Origin: Vanessa cardui
Taxonomy: Eukaryota; Arthropoda; Insecta; Lepidoptera; Nymphalidae
Assembly (NCBI RefSeq): GCF_905220365.1
Contig: NC_061136.1
Coordinates: 9,651,702 to 9,715,701, forward strand
DNA length: 64,000 nucleotides
Reading direction: 5' to 3'
Both the position numbers and the translations under genes were made by a program. The notes beneath the pieces were generated by a model that saw only the letters and a program-made list of their open reading frames with translations, was not told where the DNA came from and did no database searches. Positions 24,793 to 37,319 of the stretch are shown here, in pieces. How positions within the stretch are numbered: the first letter of the stretch is position 1; each line of letters starts with the position of its first letter.

Positions 24793-24850
24793 CAAAAAAA
24801 AATACAGACGAATTGATAACCTCCTCTTTTTTGAAGTCGGTTGAAAACGT
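24793..24850 (+). repeat. Short repeat remnant
   Basis: An A-rich run followed by CAGACGAATTGATAACCTCC and TTTTTTGAAGTCGGTTGAAA resembles a dispersed motif seen widely in butterfly and moth DNA. It lies just after the repeat at 24611-24746 but appears distinct from it. Confidence 0.4.
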
Positions 24851-26029
24851 CACGTGTTAAATGTGTATTTGACTTTAAAATAAATATGTATATAAGGAAA
24901 TTAACTCATTTAAGATTTTGAAGGACAGATGCCTAATATTAATTTGTTTAAAAGTAATAATACGAGTCATATAAGCGGTGGCTATGGTATAGGTATCGCA
25001 GCGATTCGAGTCAGCTTTATTCTTAACGATGGTCACTCGTCTCGTACTATGAATACAGCAATAATTTAATCGACTCGACGTTTCATTTGCATATTGTTTA
25101 GAAAATCATGTCATTTGTTTTCTCATCCATATTTTCTAACAAACGGTAGGTAATTGGATATTATATTAATATGTTTCACGTTGTCTCACCCCGTGTACAG
25201 AATTTACATGATTCTTTTGTTTGTGATTTAAATCACTCGCCTCTTGGAAACAATAACAGCTACTAGGTGTAAGATTTATATAAAGATTCGATCTCAACTT
25301 TTTCCATGAACACGTTGTGTGATTTGAATTGTAAATGGATTTTCTTATAAATATACCTACAAGAACGTAAAAATAATAACTCTACATATAATTTCAGTAA
25401 CAATCGTTACGATAAATTCGTCGTGTCTATTATAACAATAATAATTTAAGTCATTAATAATAATAATGGTAAGGTAATAGGTGATATAATAAGAATTTTC
25501 TTGTTTTCGTGGCACTAGCTTACATCTGCAGAGATTTCTAGCGGCTTTGTTTAATAATACTGACATTGCATGATCAAGTTAGTCCTCTGTAGTTCTCTCG
25601 TTCCATGCCAAATACGTTATGCTAATTTTGATACTACTATGTCGTCTCCGACTACGCCAATTCAAATTTATTTTATTTGTCTGCCATGAAGCAAATGCCT
25701 CTGCTGATGCTAATGTCACGTTCGAGACTGTTTATTATATGAAATTTAACGGTACATTTGTTAAAACATATTAACTATGGACATATAAACAAGTGAATTT
25801 ATGTGTTTATAAAATGTATTATAGCAGTAGCTGTTAGCTTAGGATCCTAGCGAGTAAGCTTAGGGTGATGTGACGTTTGTTTCTCGTTGCGTAAATATAG
25901 CGAAGCCAGAAAATCCACACATAATGAACTTCAGACGCCTGGCTCGCACGATAGCGATTTCATAATGCTAGGTGTCGATTGCTCTCAAAGGAATTAAATG
26001 CATTGCCTACAATTTATATCTCTATTAAC

Positions 26030-26290
26030 GTTGAGTATTGTTTACACACGTCTGACCGCGGCCTCGGGCGCCGAGCGCAGACGCTTGTGAAAACATACGC
26101 TTCAAGATTAAAGGTAGACCTGGTAATGTACGCCACTTAAGTCGGATCCACCTGGCACGGCTCAGTTCTCATGTCTTACATCACGAACGATGAAAGCGTT
26201 TTCCCTTTCGAAGGTCAACGATGACTGGTCTTGCGAGTTTGTTTACGGCACCTCGGTGTTCAGCGTTTCCTACCAGTTTGCATAAGTGGA
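26030..26290. promoter_or_regulatory. GC-richer island in intron 2, candidate enhancer
   Basis: The stretch starts with GACCGCGGCCTCGGGCGCCG and remains GC-balanced for about 250 bp. A 70-codon frame follows (26286-26498) with no domain or splice support. The composition shift suggests functional constraint, but no specific factor site stands out. Confidence 0.35.
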
Positions 26291-28139
26291 GGGTAGTCTC
26301 AATAAAAACAAATTGGCTGCCCGCTGGTCGGAGTTGAGCACTTACACACGTACAAGGAAGCGGAGCGACACGTCCGAAGATGATTTACAGCCGTTTCTCG
26401 GCGCTCGCATTGTTGCCTATAAAGAAATTGTTGAACACACTTTGATATTTATACTCATAACTTTAACTTCTTACTTAGTATGCCAATATTCAATTTAGAA
26501 GAACTACTTGAGGAAACTGTTAATTACAAACGGATAATTAAACGGTCAAATAGAAGATGCAATTCGTTGCATATTAAATCACTGCTGTTAATATTCGTTT
26601 TAAATATTATTTCATACAACGATTAACAATTTAATACAGACATCCTTTATAATTTAGATGTGAGAGCCGAATCAAATGTAATGCTATAAATAAGTCGAGG
26701 TAAATATGTAAATAAATTTTGAGATAAAGGCACGGAATAATGTTACAGGTTCGTAGGCTGGGCCGTAGCGACGCATTAATCTTGTAGATACAATCGTGAG
26801 CCGGCGAGTAAATCTGTGATAGGATCTTGAGATACAACAGGTCGGTAGGGGACATTTTCACCTTCGTAGGACACGTTTGCGGAATGAAAATACATAAAGA
26901 CCGTTCCTTTGTTTCTTGGTATTACGTCTTATTTGCCGAGGTCTTTTTTGTTTTAATGAGCTTTATTTAGTAGATTATTTATATTAATACGCGAGCATTT
27001 AAAATTGCTGTTTGATTTATTTAGTGTTTCTAAAACGTAAATAGGAATGAAACTTATACAATAGATGTTCACAAAAGAGGTTGTACTCAATGGAGAAAAA
27101 ACTAAAAGACATTTCGACCACGAGCAATACTCGCATAAATTAAATATATAAAATGAGATTAATGATAAGCATATTATAATATGTAAAATTAAAATTGCGC
27201 AACATTCGTTTTTCTCGTTTACGTTCTAAATTTAATAATATTTTAACAAATAAATATATAACATATTTCCTATTAACAACATTTTAACCAATTAAAACAA
27301 CGTTAAAGTATTTCATTGCTGTAAATATGTAATTAAAACGCTACTTTATTGTAGAGAAGCTTAATTGCGAGCATTTGACGCGTTCTCCTTTTGTGGAAAC
27401 CGACGGAACTCATTGCGACGTGCCTTGCATAAAAATATGAACAAACGATTCGATATATAACGTTTTTAATGACTTTATCTATACAGAAACTCTTTGTATG
27501 TTAAAATACAACGGATTGAGTCATAAGACTTGACAAGTATATACAAAATATAACGTCTATTGTACACTTACACAAAAATCTATATTTAGAAAATAGTACT
27601 GAATTTATTTTGAGTTAATATTTTTGAAAGAGATTTCCACTTATCAATATTGTAGCTTGGGAACTATCTGAGTCATACTTTATTTCGCGAAATCGATTGA
27701 TTAAAATACAGGAGACTCGAACGAGTTGACTATTAATTTAGTTTATAGGTATAGGTAGGTATTTTACGTGGTTGATTTCGCGAAACTTATTTAAATGGAA
27801 TACTTTCGATTAATTAAAACGGGTAAAACACGATACAGGTAAAGCTAGCATATTTTTATTTGCAACATATTAACATACTTCTTAGTAACCGACCGGACAG
27901 AAAAGATAAATGTCATAATAATATTTACAAACTGTACACACTTGATTATTCGCAATCGCATGTGCAAGCTTTCAGCAATCGTAAATATCTTAAGTCGGCT
28001 ACTTTTGCCGGCCGTCTTGCAATAAAAACGAATTCAAATCGAATTACTCGAGAAAATTAGATAACAAAGGATGCGTCAAATTTTAAATTGTAATCTTATA
28101 ATAAAATCTATGCAATTGATATAATTTTATTTAGACAGG

Positions 28140-28345
28140 TTCAGCCCTTAACATTCGAGCGGTGTAGCGTAATGTATGTTAGAAGGATCCGAGGGGATCC
28201 CCGGGTCTTAGGGTTGGCATCGGGGGACAAGGACAGGGTGCGCCTGACATTGAAGTAGTGCCAATAACAGTGGTATAAATAGAAGGGGCCGGCGGTGCGA
28301 AGGGCGTTACATCGCTACGAGATCAGAATATTTTGTTAGTTCGCC
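28140..28345 (+). promoter_or_regulatory. Candidate intronic promoter or enhancer with TATA box
   Basis: The GC-rich island contains TATAAATAG at 28274-28282, a consensus TATA box, followed by AAGGGGCCGGCGG. Upstream, GGGGATCCCC (28193-28202) fits the Rel/Dorsal-type pattern GGGRNYYYCC. A convincing initiator at the usual 25-32 bp spacing is not seen (the nearest ATCAG is about 49 bp downstream). It could start a non-coding or truncated abd-A transcript lacking exons 1 and 2. Confidence 0.4.
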
Positions 28346-29984
28346 TGATATCGCATCCTAAACAACGGATTACAATGCGGGAAGGCTCGTCGATACCGAT
28401 CCGAGTGCTTGATCAATTGCGAACTCGATACAATTTATATCCTCCTCGCGCGAATCGATGCTTACTTTAACTGAGCACCTGTACAATATTGTACAATTAT
28501 TGGATCGTAAATCGAAACGAGCCTCGTTTTGGAGCATCGAATTTTCATTAATTAGTTATAACGAATCGATTTTGAAACTCCCGTTCGATATCTGCTTACG
28601 AATCGAATTGATATATGAAAGAATGACTCGAATAAATATAGCCTGACAAAAATATTTCCTTGACCATTAAAATGACTTCTGAAGGAGATAAATTAAACGA
28701 TGTAGGTTAATACACCGTAAGTAAATTATGACTCACCGTTGTCCGCTTCTGACTCAAAATCTTACCTAAAAGTTATGTATATCGTTCAACTTTCCTAAAA
28801 TGTGAATTTGTAGTCAATCATTCTCATTGACCCGATATACCAACAAAATGGTCTTAGTGTAAATATTTAGACGTAACCGAATTGTACAAAGGTGGTATTA
28901 ACACTGAGATGTAATAAAAACGATAAATTTTCCCCCCAAGAATCGAACACCCTCGAAGTAAAAAATGACCAGGATAAATTGGAATGGTAGTGGCGGCCTA
29001 TAAAACATTCAGTTTATGGGGTGTCATATTTACATTCGGGTGATATCGGTGGGAATACTGATAAGTATTTATCTATTACAACGATAAAAGAACAATAATA
29101 TGTTGCGACTGTTTATACAAAAGCTTACAAACAATTGCTGTTATTTTGTTACTGAAAAATATTTCAGTAATAATAATAACAATACATGAAGTTCGTGTAT
29201 TGTTAAATTTTTGGCAACGTCTATACATGTATAGATTAAAGACCCTTCTTTGCATTATAACGATAGTAGTATTATTTAAATTTACATGATATAAAAAAAT
29301 ATATGTATATTCTTGATAAATAAAATGTAATTGATTAAAATCATAAATTATACTTTCGTATAAATAAATAGTATATGAGATTAAAAGAGCACTTAGACTG
29401 AATTACTGAAAGTAAACATCGGCGTAAATTTAGCTGTTCACATTGATTACGTAAATGTAAGTTACGTAGAGGAGGCACTCTTCATTTTATAAAACGTTGC
29501 TTTCAATCATGTTTCTTACTCTTTCGTACCTTATAATGGTTATTCACGAAGAAAAGAGACGATCTCTTGTATAAATGATTCATAGAATGGAATTCGTGTC
29601 TAAGGAGATGGTTATTTTAATTAAAGAACCAGTTTTAAATAAGATAGGATACTTTGAAATTAACTAAAATTATCTATTATGTAAATTTTCACACAAAATA
29701 GCAACATTTATCGTAATTTTATATACCAATAAAAGACATACACCAAAATTTATAACAAGAAAAACAATATTACTTATCTTTTAAAAGAGTTTTCTGCCGG
29801 AAACCATATCGTTAGTAGTTTTAACTTCACTTCTTATTATTTATACTTTTGTTTAGACAAATATCTTCTTACTTACAATAAATATTACTTAATTCATTGA
29901 ACTTTTAGGAAAACATTCAAGCGTGTTGCCATTTACAATATTTATATTAGAAAACAGTCGTGAACACCCTTTAAATTGAAGCTT

Positions 29985-30200
29985 AAGATTAGTCGGCGCC
30001 GCGTTACGGGAATAGCGTTGCTACCAAATAAAATGTTTAGGGTCATTTTGGCCGAGAACGGGCGAACCAGCTCTTCCAAATGCCGATAGGCCTATTCCAC
30101 CCCACGCCCCTCGGGATTCTCTATAGGTACACGGCTATCATAAATTTTTGGCCGCAAATTTGCAATCGTATCTTTTTGCCGCGTTGTAGGGGGCTCAGCA
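29985..30200. promoter_or_regulatory. GC-richer island in intron 2
   Basis: It contains GTCGGCGCCGCGTTACGGG, TTTTGGCCGAGAACGGGCG and, downstream, TTTTTGGCCGCAAATTTGCA. An 85-codon frame (30080-30337) crosses its 3' half but shows only hydrophobic chance sequence. Possible cis-regulatory element directly upstream of two transposon insertions. Confidence 0.35.
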
Positions 30201-30359
30201 TTAACATAACTGCTACTATAGCAATTTACCTTGTAACTTTATGGTTATACCTGTTTAATGGGTATTCACCAAATACTATAGTTAATTTAAACGAAATAGG
30301 TCCAACTCTATATAATTGGATTATATATTGGCTATAGCATGAGGCGATACTTGAAAATT

Positions 30360-30578
30360 ATCTTCTAACGTGATGTCGTCTTAAATTTTCGCGATTATTA
30401 TACATTGAAATAAAACTAGTTATAAAGGATTTGAATCGCGAATTTTAATTATTTTTAACATCCCGACGTTTCGAGCACTTAACATCGTTCGTGGTCACGG
30501 GTAGACTCAAATCTACTTATATAATATAAGCTATTCAAATCCGTTATAACTAGTTTTATTTCAATCTTCTAACGTGAT
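30360..30578. mobile_element. 189-bp insertion with 15-bp target duplication and internal inverted repeat
   Basis: An exact 15-bp direct repeat ATCTTCTAACGTGAT lies at 30360-30374 and 30564-30578. Between them, an inverted repeat of about 36 bp (30404 onward and back from 30565, starting ATTGAAATAAAACTAG) encloses CCCGACGTTTCGAGCACTTA and GTTCGTGGTCACGGG, a core I recall from dispersed lepidopteran elements. The outer inverted repeat looks like a MITE, but a 15-bp duplication is longer than most DNA transposons make and favours retroposition. No ORF. Confidence 0.7.
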
Positions 30579-30587
30579 TATTTGAAC

Positions 30588-30721
30588 ATAGAACACAACA
30601 ACAACAACAACAGTCTGTAAATTTCCCACTGCTGGGCTAAGGCCTAATTTCTCTTTGAGGAGAAGGTTTGGAACATATTCCATCACGCTCTTCCAATGCA
30701 GGTTGGTGGAATAGAACACAA
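30588..30721 (-). mobile_element. SINE copy 4, 5'-truncated, with target-site duplication
   Basis: On the minus strand this is the 3' third of the same SINE, ending in (TTG)n at 30599-30611. An 11-bp repeat ATAGAACACAA flanks it exactly at 30588-30598 and 30711-30721. Truncation falls at TCCACCAACC, within a few bases of that in copy 1. It begins only 9 bp after the target repeat of the neighbouring insertion. Confidence 0.88.
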
Positions 30722-31729
30722 TTCATATAAATAAATGAATAAGTTAATATTCTTATATTAACATCTATCGTCACAGCTACTCAACGGTTAACAATGGAAT
30801 GTAGTAATGGAACATATCTGCTGGAAGCTGGATTAAATTTTAATTATAATTGCGCCGTAGCAAATGGCGCCCGCTCAACGAAGACGAGACTCGAATGCGT
30901 GAGATGCGCGATTTAATCGGTGGACTTATAACGAGGGCGAGGGAGCGTAAAACGCATTCCTGAATTATAAGGGCCGCATAATTGCGCATCTATATATCCT
31001 TTATTAAAAATTCTATTTACTTTTAAACGTACTTACGTTTATACTAAACGAATTACTATTCGCTCATATCGTCTATAAAGTCGAGTGTTTAAAATAGCCT
31101 CTAATAATTTACGTTTAGTTCTATGACACATAATTTAGCCGTTACGTAGTTTACAAGCACATTACAGCACATGCCTTCGTCGTTTCACACTTAAGGGCAC
31201 ATAACACCCTTGGAATAGAGCTCTTGTAATTAAAACCCTCTAAACGGACAATTTGTAGTATGAACATAGCAGCGTCTCTTGAGGAAGATTCAACTGTTCA
31301 CGCTACAAGCGCAGGAGTAAATTTAATATTTACCAACTAAACTTACTATACTTAACGCCAGACTCGTACCAGCACCGTATAATTAATTTCTTATCGCATG
31401 AATTTAATAAACATCATAAAGATATAGAGTCGAGAGTTATTTTTGTTAATGTATTTTTGGCACGGATAATTTTGACAATATTAAAACAAAATTGATATTA
31501 ATGACCCATCGGTCAGCGTGCCTTCCATCGAAACTAATATTTTTAATTGCGTCGAACCAATCAAAGCATTAACTGCATCCACATTGAGCCGTCTGAGCCC
31601 GCATTAACTTCCAATCAAGAGAATTTATTCCGACCGACACATAATCTATAAATAACGTCGTTGAATTAATAAGCGCACAATAGGACAGCTAACGAGCGCA
31701 GTTGGGGTCCAGTGTTGCCAGTGGTGTAT

Positions 31730-31865
31730 TAAATTTGCATGTTAGCAACCCTATTATACCCTTGCCCCGCCTTGTCCATAGCCAAATGCTTCGGCCGCCA
31801 TTTTTGGTCAATGCAAGGGTAAATGCAATTATATGCAGCTGTCTTTAGTCGCAGCATTTACGATA
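31730..31865. promoter_or_regulatory. Candidate Polycomb-type element with strong Pho/YY1 site
   Basis: GCCGCCATTTTT at 31794-31805 is a near-ideal Pleiohomeotic/YY1 site, inside a GC-richer block that also holds CTTGCCCCGCCTTG. A single good site is not enough to call a Polycomb response element; GAGA and other companion motifs were not seen. Confidence 0.35.
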
Positions 31866-34199
31866 TTTAAATTTATATATCCTGATATTATTATTTATAT
31901 ATATTAAAATAATAACACGTATTTTGTATATGACAACATACGGACATATAACGGCATACAATCGATTTGTGAGATTAAAAATAAAATCCTTTTATGATGT
32001 TACGAATAGCTAAAATATCCACACTTTATATTTAATTTTGAGTTCTAAAACCTTGCAGTAAATAACAATATTATCTAGTAAAATTTTTCACGAATAAAAG
32101 CAACAATTTTCATACGAAACTCTCCAACATCGATACTATATTACATTAGGGAGACTATTACACGAAACATTTGGGACTCCAGGATAAAGAACCCGGTATA
32201 TTATAAAATATAACAGCGTTCCTCCCTTTGTTTTTAAAAACGTATCAGGTACCTCTAGAATGGGGCGCGAGCATTGCGGTATTCAAATTTGCCAGTCTGT
32301 AGGGGAGGCCAATTTGTTTTAAATTACGTTACGATATTACATTCGGAGTTAAAATATTGCTGATACACTCGCACCTATAACGGGATAGGGTTGGCATAAA
32401 ATATGAACCTGTTCGAATGCTTAATTACATTATCTTATTATACGGACGCCCACATTCATATAATTTATTCTAGACGCCTAGAATTATAAATGAGTTGTCA
32501 TTATTCAAGATAAATAATTAATAAGCACTGCACCTAAGAAACATTTATATGTATAAATGTATTACCAATAAATTTTACTTACAGTGTTAATATATATAAT
32601 AATGATTAAACTAGCGTACAACAAAGTGTACATTATTTAATAGGAAATGATTAAGACTTTAATATTCCATCCGTAGATCCCTAAATACCTAAACATTATT
32701 TTTTCATGGATAATTGCTAGACGGAGACGCTTAAAGTACAGGCAGGGTGAATTTAATAAGTAAAGCAGGTGTACAGTTCACTGGTACATGTCTTATAAAA
32801 GCGATAACTCCAAACGAGTTCGGAGTTAAATCTTATTCACGATAAACGAGTCGAGACGAAACGAGAACGTTAATAAAGATATAATAATAAATATCTCGGG
32901 GAAAACCTTTCGGGATTCGAATCAAACTAAGGGTAGGAAAATTGCGACAGTCCCTGAGGAGGTGCGGGGCAAACGACAGCTGTAGCCTAATGTCCTTTCT
33001 ATTTATCTGCGATCGGGGAAACGCGGGTATGTAGATATAGATATGTCATAATATAATATATATTACGAGTTATCCCCAACACATCGTCTCACAAATCCCG
33101 TTCAGCACAGATGTGCCAATTTTATGACAGATTTATATCATTTTAACATTTGATTAACATGAAATAGTTATGAAATTGTTAGAAAGATGTCGAGCGTGCT
33201 AGGGCACTGTAAATTCGTTTTATTAATAATAAATATATCCGGCTTACTTTATGATTTATATACACTAAAACCATTTGCCAAGCGCAAGCGAATTAGTTCA
33301 TGTTCGATTGCTTACAAACTGACATTGCGTAAGCGATGACAATCTCAGTTTTATGAAGGAGACATCGTAAATGTCTATTAATATGAATGGGCTCCAATTA
33401 CTTTTATGATTCGCGTTTTGTTGAGAGTTGCTCTAAAAAAAAGTTTACGATCATTCGCGCCCCCCAACTGCTTGACTTTATATACCTCGTGGGGGAAACG
33501 CTGGTACACGCTTGGACAATCGACGTCTCGGGCAGATGTATCTCGAGTCGGAGTCACCTGTTTATACTTCGGTACTGAAAGGCATTTGATTCGTTTTGTT
33601 TCGCATGCTTAATAGAATACTGTTAACAAGCGTATGTTTCTTTCAATACGATAACGTGTAAAGGACGCGCGTGCCGATGTCAAAGTCAGCCTAATCAGTC
33701 GTCGTATTTATAAGTACTACGGCTTCCCTTGTTGAGTATATTATTGAAAGTTATATATTTTTGGAATTTGATTCGATTTTTTTTATTTATGATCATCGAT
33801 TCCTTGAGCTTTATATAATATACGATACAATTATGAGAATGCTTAAATTAAGCTATATTTTTATAAAGGAACTAATAACATAGCTGAATATTCTTATAAA
33901 ATCGCAAACAATTTTATATAATTTATTTCATCATACTCTTGGTTCGTTAAGCTTGAATCACAGCATCAGGGATCGTAAATCGTTTTTAAGGGCATACCAA
34001 ACAATGTAATTACAAAACCCCACCAAAAGCACTAAATATCTCAGGTGCAAAGTGCGAGGAGACTCCGAAAACGACTTATGAGTCATATAGCCTGAATTAT
34101 ACTCAATTCCGTAGGCATTTATTGGCTCTCAAACACGTAAAACAAACAAAATCGACATCGGAACATCTGAAACGAACAATAATAGCCATTCAGTGAATC

Positions 34200-34605
34200 A
34201 GAATGCGTTGATTTGAATGAATATCGCCCAATAACGAAACGCCGACTTCCTGTAGTCTGTGCCAGCGGGCCGGTGCGTCTATCAAATCATATGACCCGTT
34301 GAATGCGTCTTACTCCACTTTTATCGGTTGTATCAGTCATAAAATGCTAATGAACGAGCGTTTCGGACCAAACATCCGAGCGCGATATTCATATGACGGT
34401 ATAAAACGTAACCCGAAGTCGACACTTCGTTGGAAACGTAATCGTAACCGCTGTGTGCGCTTTCAAAACATCGCGCGTAACTCGACCGTCTCAATGGCGG
34501 TTAAGATAGCGCAATGTTTTCAAAAGCTCTCTTATGTACGACTGATATGTGCCAACAAATATACATTGTCGGGTTTCTTTGACTCTCGAGCTAGCGTTTA
34601 ACGAT
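34200..34605. other. GC-balanced intronic block with a 100-codon chance frame
   Basis: The block is less AT-rich than its flanks and holds an open frame at 34299-34601 (100 codons, basic, no known domain). No splice or promoter support was seen for a gene. More likely a conserved regulatory block than a coding exon. Confidence 0.3.
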
Positions 34606-37290
34606 AATATTAGCCTTTCGTGTGTCATTAAATCGACTATATTATTTTTGTGTGCTTGCTATAATTGTCGCTATATTAACTCTTTCCCATAACACTCTAT
34701 AACCGTGTCATTAAATTAATGATTAGAATTTCAATAAAAATGATATCCAGAATAGATGGGGATCTATGACAGATTTCAATCTAAAGTTTAATATTACCGT
34801 AACATCAGGTTACCTTAACACATTTACGAGTCACGTTAGACTGTCATTTAGATTAGCGCACTATTGTTACATTCATGTTTTTAGGTTAATTGGTAATATT
34901 AGGATAGGTCATGTTAGTGTTAGCAATAAAATATTCGATGTCAAGTCACACAATATGTAAAAATTTGTAATTGAAATTAGCCATAATATCCGACTTTATA
35001 GGTGTTCTAGAAAGTATACGTACACTTTGTTTTTTTTAAATATTTTATACTGTGATTTTATAGTGAAACTTAAAATTTAATTTATTGTAAAAAAAATCAC
35101 TTAAAAATTCACTAGTGAATCATTTTCTTCTTATTCAAAATCAAAAAATATCTTAGCTGTATTTTTACTCATATCCGTAAAAACATTTTTATAGGACAAT
35201 GTGTGTTATCGATTATTTTGTAAGATGATCTTTAAATTAATTTAAGTAAGGTGACAGTTATCACAGGAGTGCCCCTAACATACAGTAAAACCTGTAAAAT
35301 ATCCATCAATGTCGTCTGAACAATATTTAGTTATTTTAAAATGGTATGTGACACATAATACTGAGCGTAACAGTATTTTTTTGTGATGCCCAGAGCACGT
35401 TATCGGTGAGTGATGGAGTAATTTTCAAAAATAAAACGTCCCTCTCTCCTTGTCAAGAGAACGTACGACCGCTTCACATTAATATATTATCAAAATAATG
35501 TTCTCTCTAAGCCGAACGTATGTTAGTAGATGCCCGAGCGAGTAGGCTTATCTCCAAACAAATACTCACAAATAATATCTAATAGGAAATGAAGTACGTA
35601 CTTAGCGAGGTAATTTGAAGTTTTAAACATCCTGTTATAGTATTAACACGTGGTGGGCTAGTGTAAATATTGACGACGAAAAATTTAAGCAGAATAAGCC
35701 AATTGTTTCCGGACGTCCGAGATATACACAGATTCATAGAACAAATTCGGCTTGTTATTTCAACGAATCTCGAGTCTCATACATTCTTCGTAGGAGTCGC
35801 TCGAAATATAAATAACTAAGCTCATGATAAAACGTGTAAACATACGGCGAAATATGCTTACAAAAAAGGTTTATCAAGAAAAAAATTAAAATTAATTGCT
35901 ATTGCTCGAAGCTTTGTCTCCATTAAAACATCAGACCGAAAATGTTAATTATTCTCTCGGCATTCGCCAACAGTCGCTGCACTTGTTTTATTTTTGCAAG
36001 TAACGTGTGTTTCAGGACTAAGCTTGAAAGAGTTTTTTTACCTAGTGTGCTATTAATGCACACGAATATCTCTATATCGTAGGCACGCGAATTTCGTCTC
36101 TATAAACCCAAAAATAAAGTGCATTCTTCTTGCACTAACGTTGAAATTCAGACGTTATTCTGTCTATGCAAAATTTCCCGTGCAAATTTTAGTTAATTAT
36201 GTACGGAAAATTTAAGAGCCCTGTAATAAGTACTAAATATTTACTAAGCTTTTTGCTTAATGCATACCTCTATGCGACTAGTTCTTTGTTGGTTTCGAAT
36301 TTGCTACAAATAAATTCAAATTGAAATAACGACATTAATCTTTATTATATTATAATATTTATGATTATCAATCTATTTCACGACATTTTCGTTAGGGTAA
36401 CATACCTAAAATCCTCTAGAAAATAAAAACATTCCAAATATTATAAATGTCTTCGTAACTCGTATCCATAACAAAACCATAGCCGTATTAATTGTGTCGT
36501 TTCTTGGATGACTTTAGAAAAATGTCCATAACTTAAAAAAGCGGGTCCCCGTTTCATTCACATTAATATTTGTGTATGTGCGTTTACATTGGCCATTCCG
36601 TGTGGGTTATGATGCGATCCGAGATGCGAAACCGGTTCGGTCGGCTACTGAGAGCTTTTACGGTGCACGACAATGATCTACAACGCCTTTTGAAAGATAT
36701 CTGCATACGTGCCCGCGAAATATATGCATTTTCCTTCTCGAATGTACTCATGTGAAACTTGTGCAGGGTCGCTCTTGCGTTACTCGTAACTCATGTATAA
36801 TTTCATCGTATTTTCTTACGTGGTATATTTATTTTATTATTTAACATATAGGTATAAGTCATTATTTTACATGACAGTCGTCATTCTGCCTTGTTTATAT
36901 AAAATATCATGGAAAATGGAAAGCTAGCGATTTATTGGAATGTTACAAAAATTCCAACAGTGTATGGATTTTCTTTCTCCGTGAAACAAATACATATTTT
37001 TGCTAACTTTCATGGGTAAAAGTTTATTGATATACCTATAAATATATACCGTTAAAATAATGTCAAACAAATGTACCAATTGTTATTTTGTATGAGTAGG
37101 TATATGAAGATTAATCTTGAAATATAGAGCTCATCTTATTTTCTATTTCACGGCAACTTAAGAGACACTTCCTATGATTTTCATTTACTTGCAGTTTCAA
37201 ATATTAGTGTTATATATTGTATTAACCTTATAGACCGTTTAAACCATTTTTTATAACTTATTATGTAGATATACCATCAATTAAATACTT

Positions 37291-37319
37291 TATTTTCAAT
37301 ATCTAGTATATTGAAAATA
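37291..37319. repeat. 12-bp perfect inverted repeat
   Basis: TATTTTCAATAT and ATATTGAAAATA pair across a 5-nt loop. AT-rich, so it may be chance. Confidence 0.7.

Noticed and set aside
28185..28205. GGATCC and GGATCCCCGGGT look like a cloning-vector polylinker.
   Set aside because: The similarity stops after about 12 bases, the other polylinker sites are missing and the flanks are ordinary intron.
34299..34601. 100-codon frame in intron 2 as a possible small gene.
   Set aside because: No domain, no promoter or poly(A) context, and composition alone explains a longer frame in this GC-balanced block.
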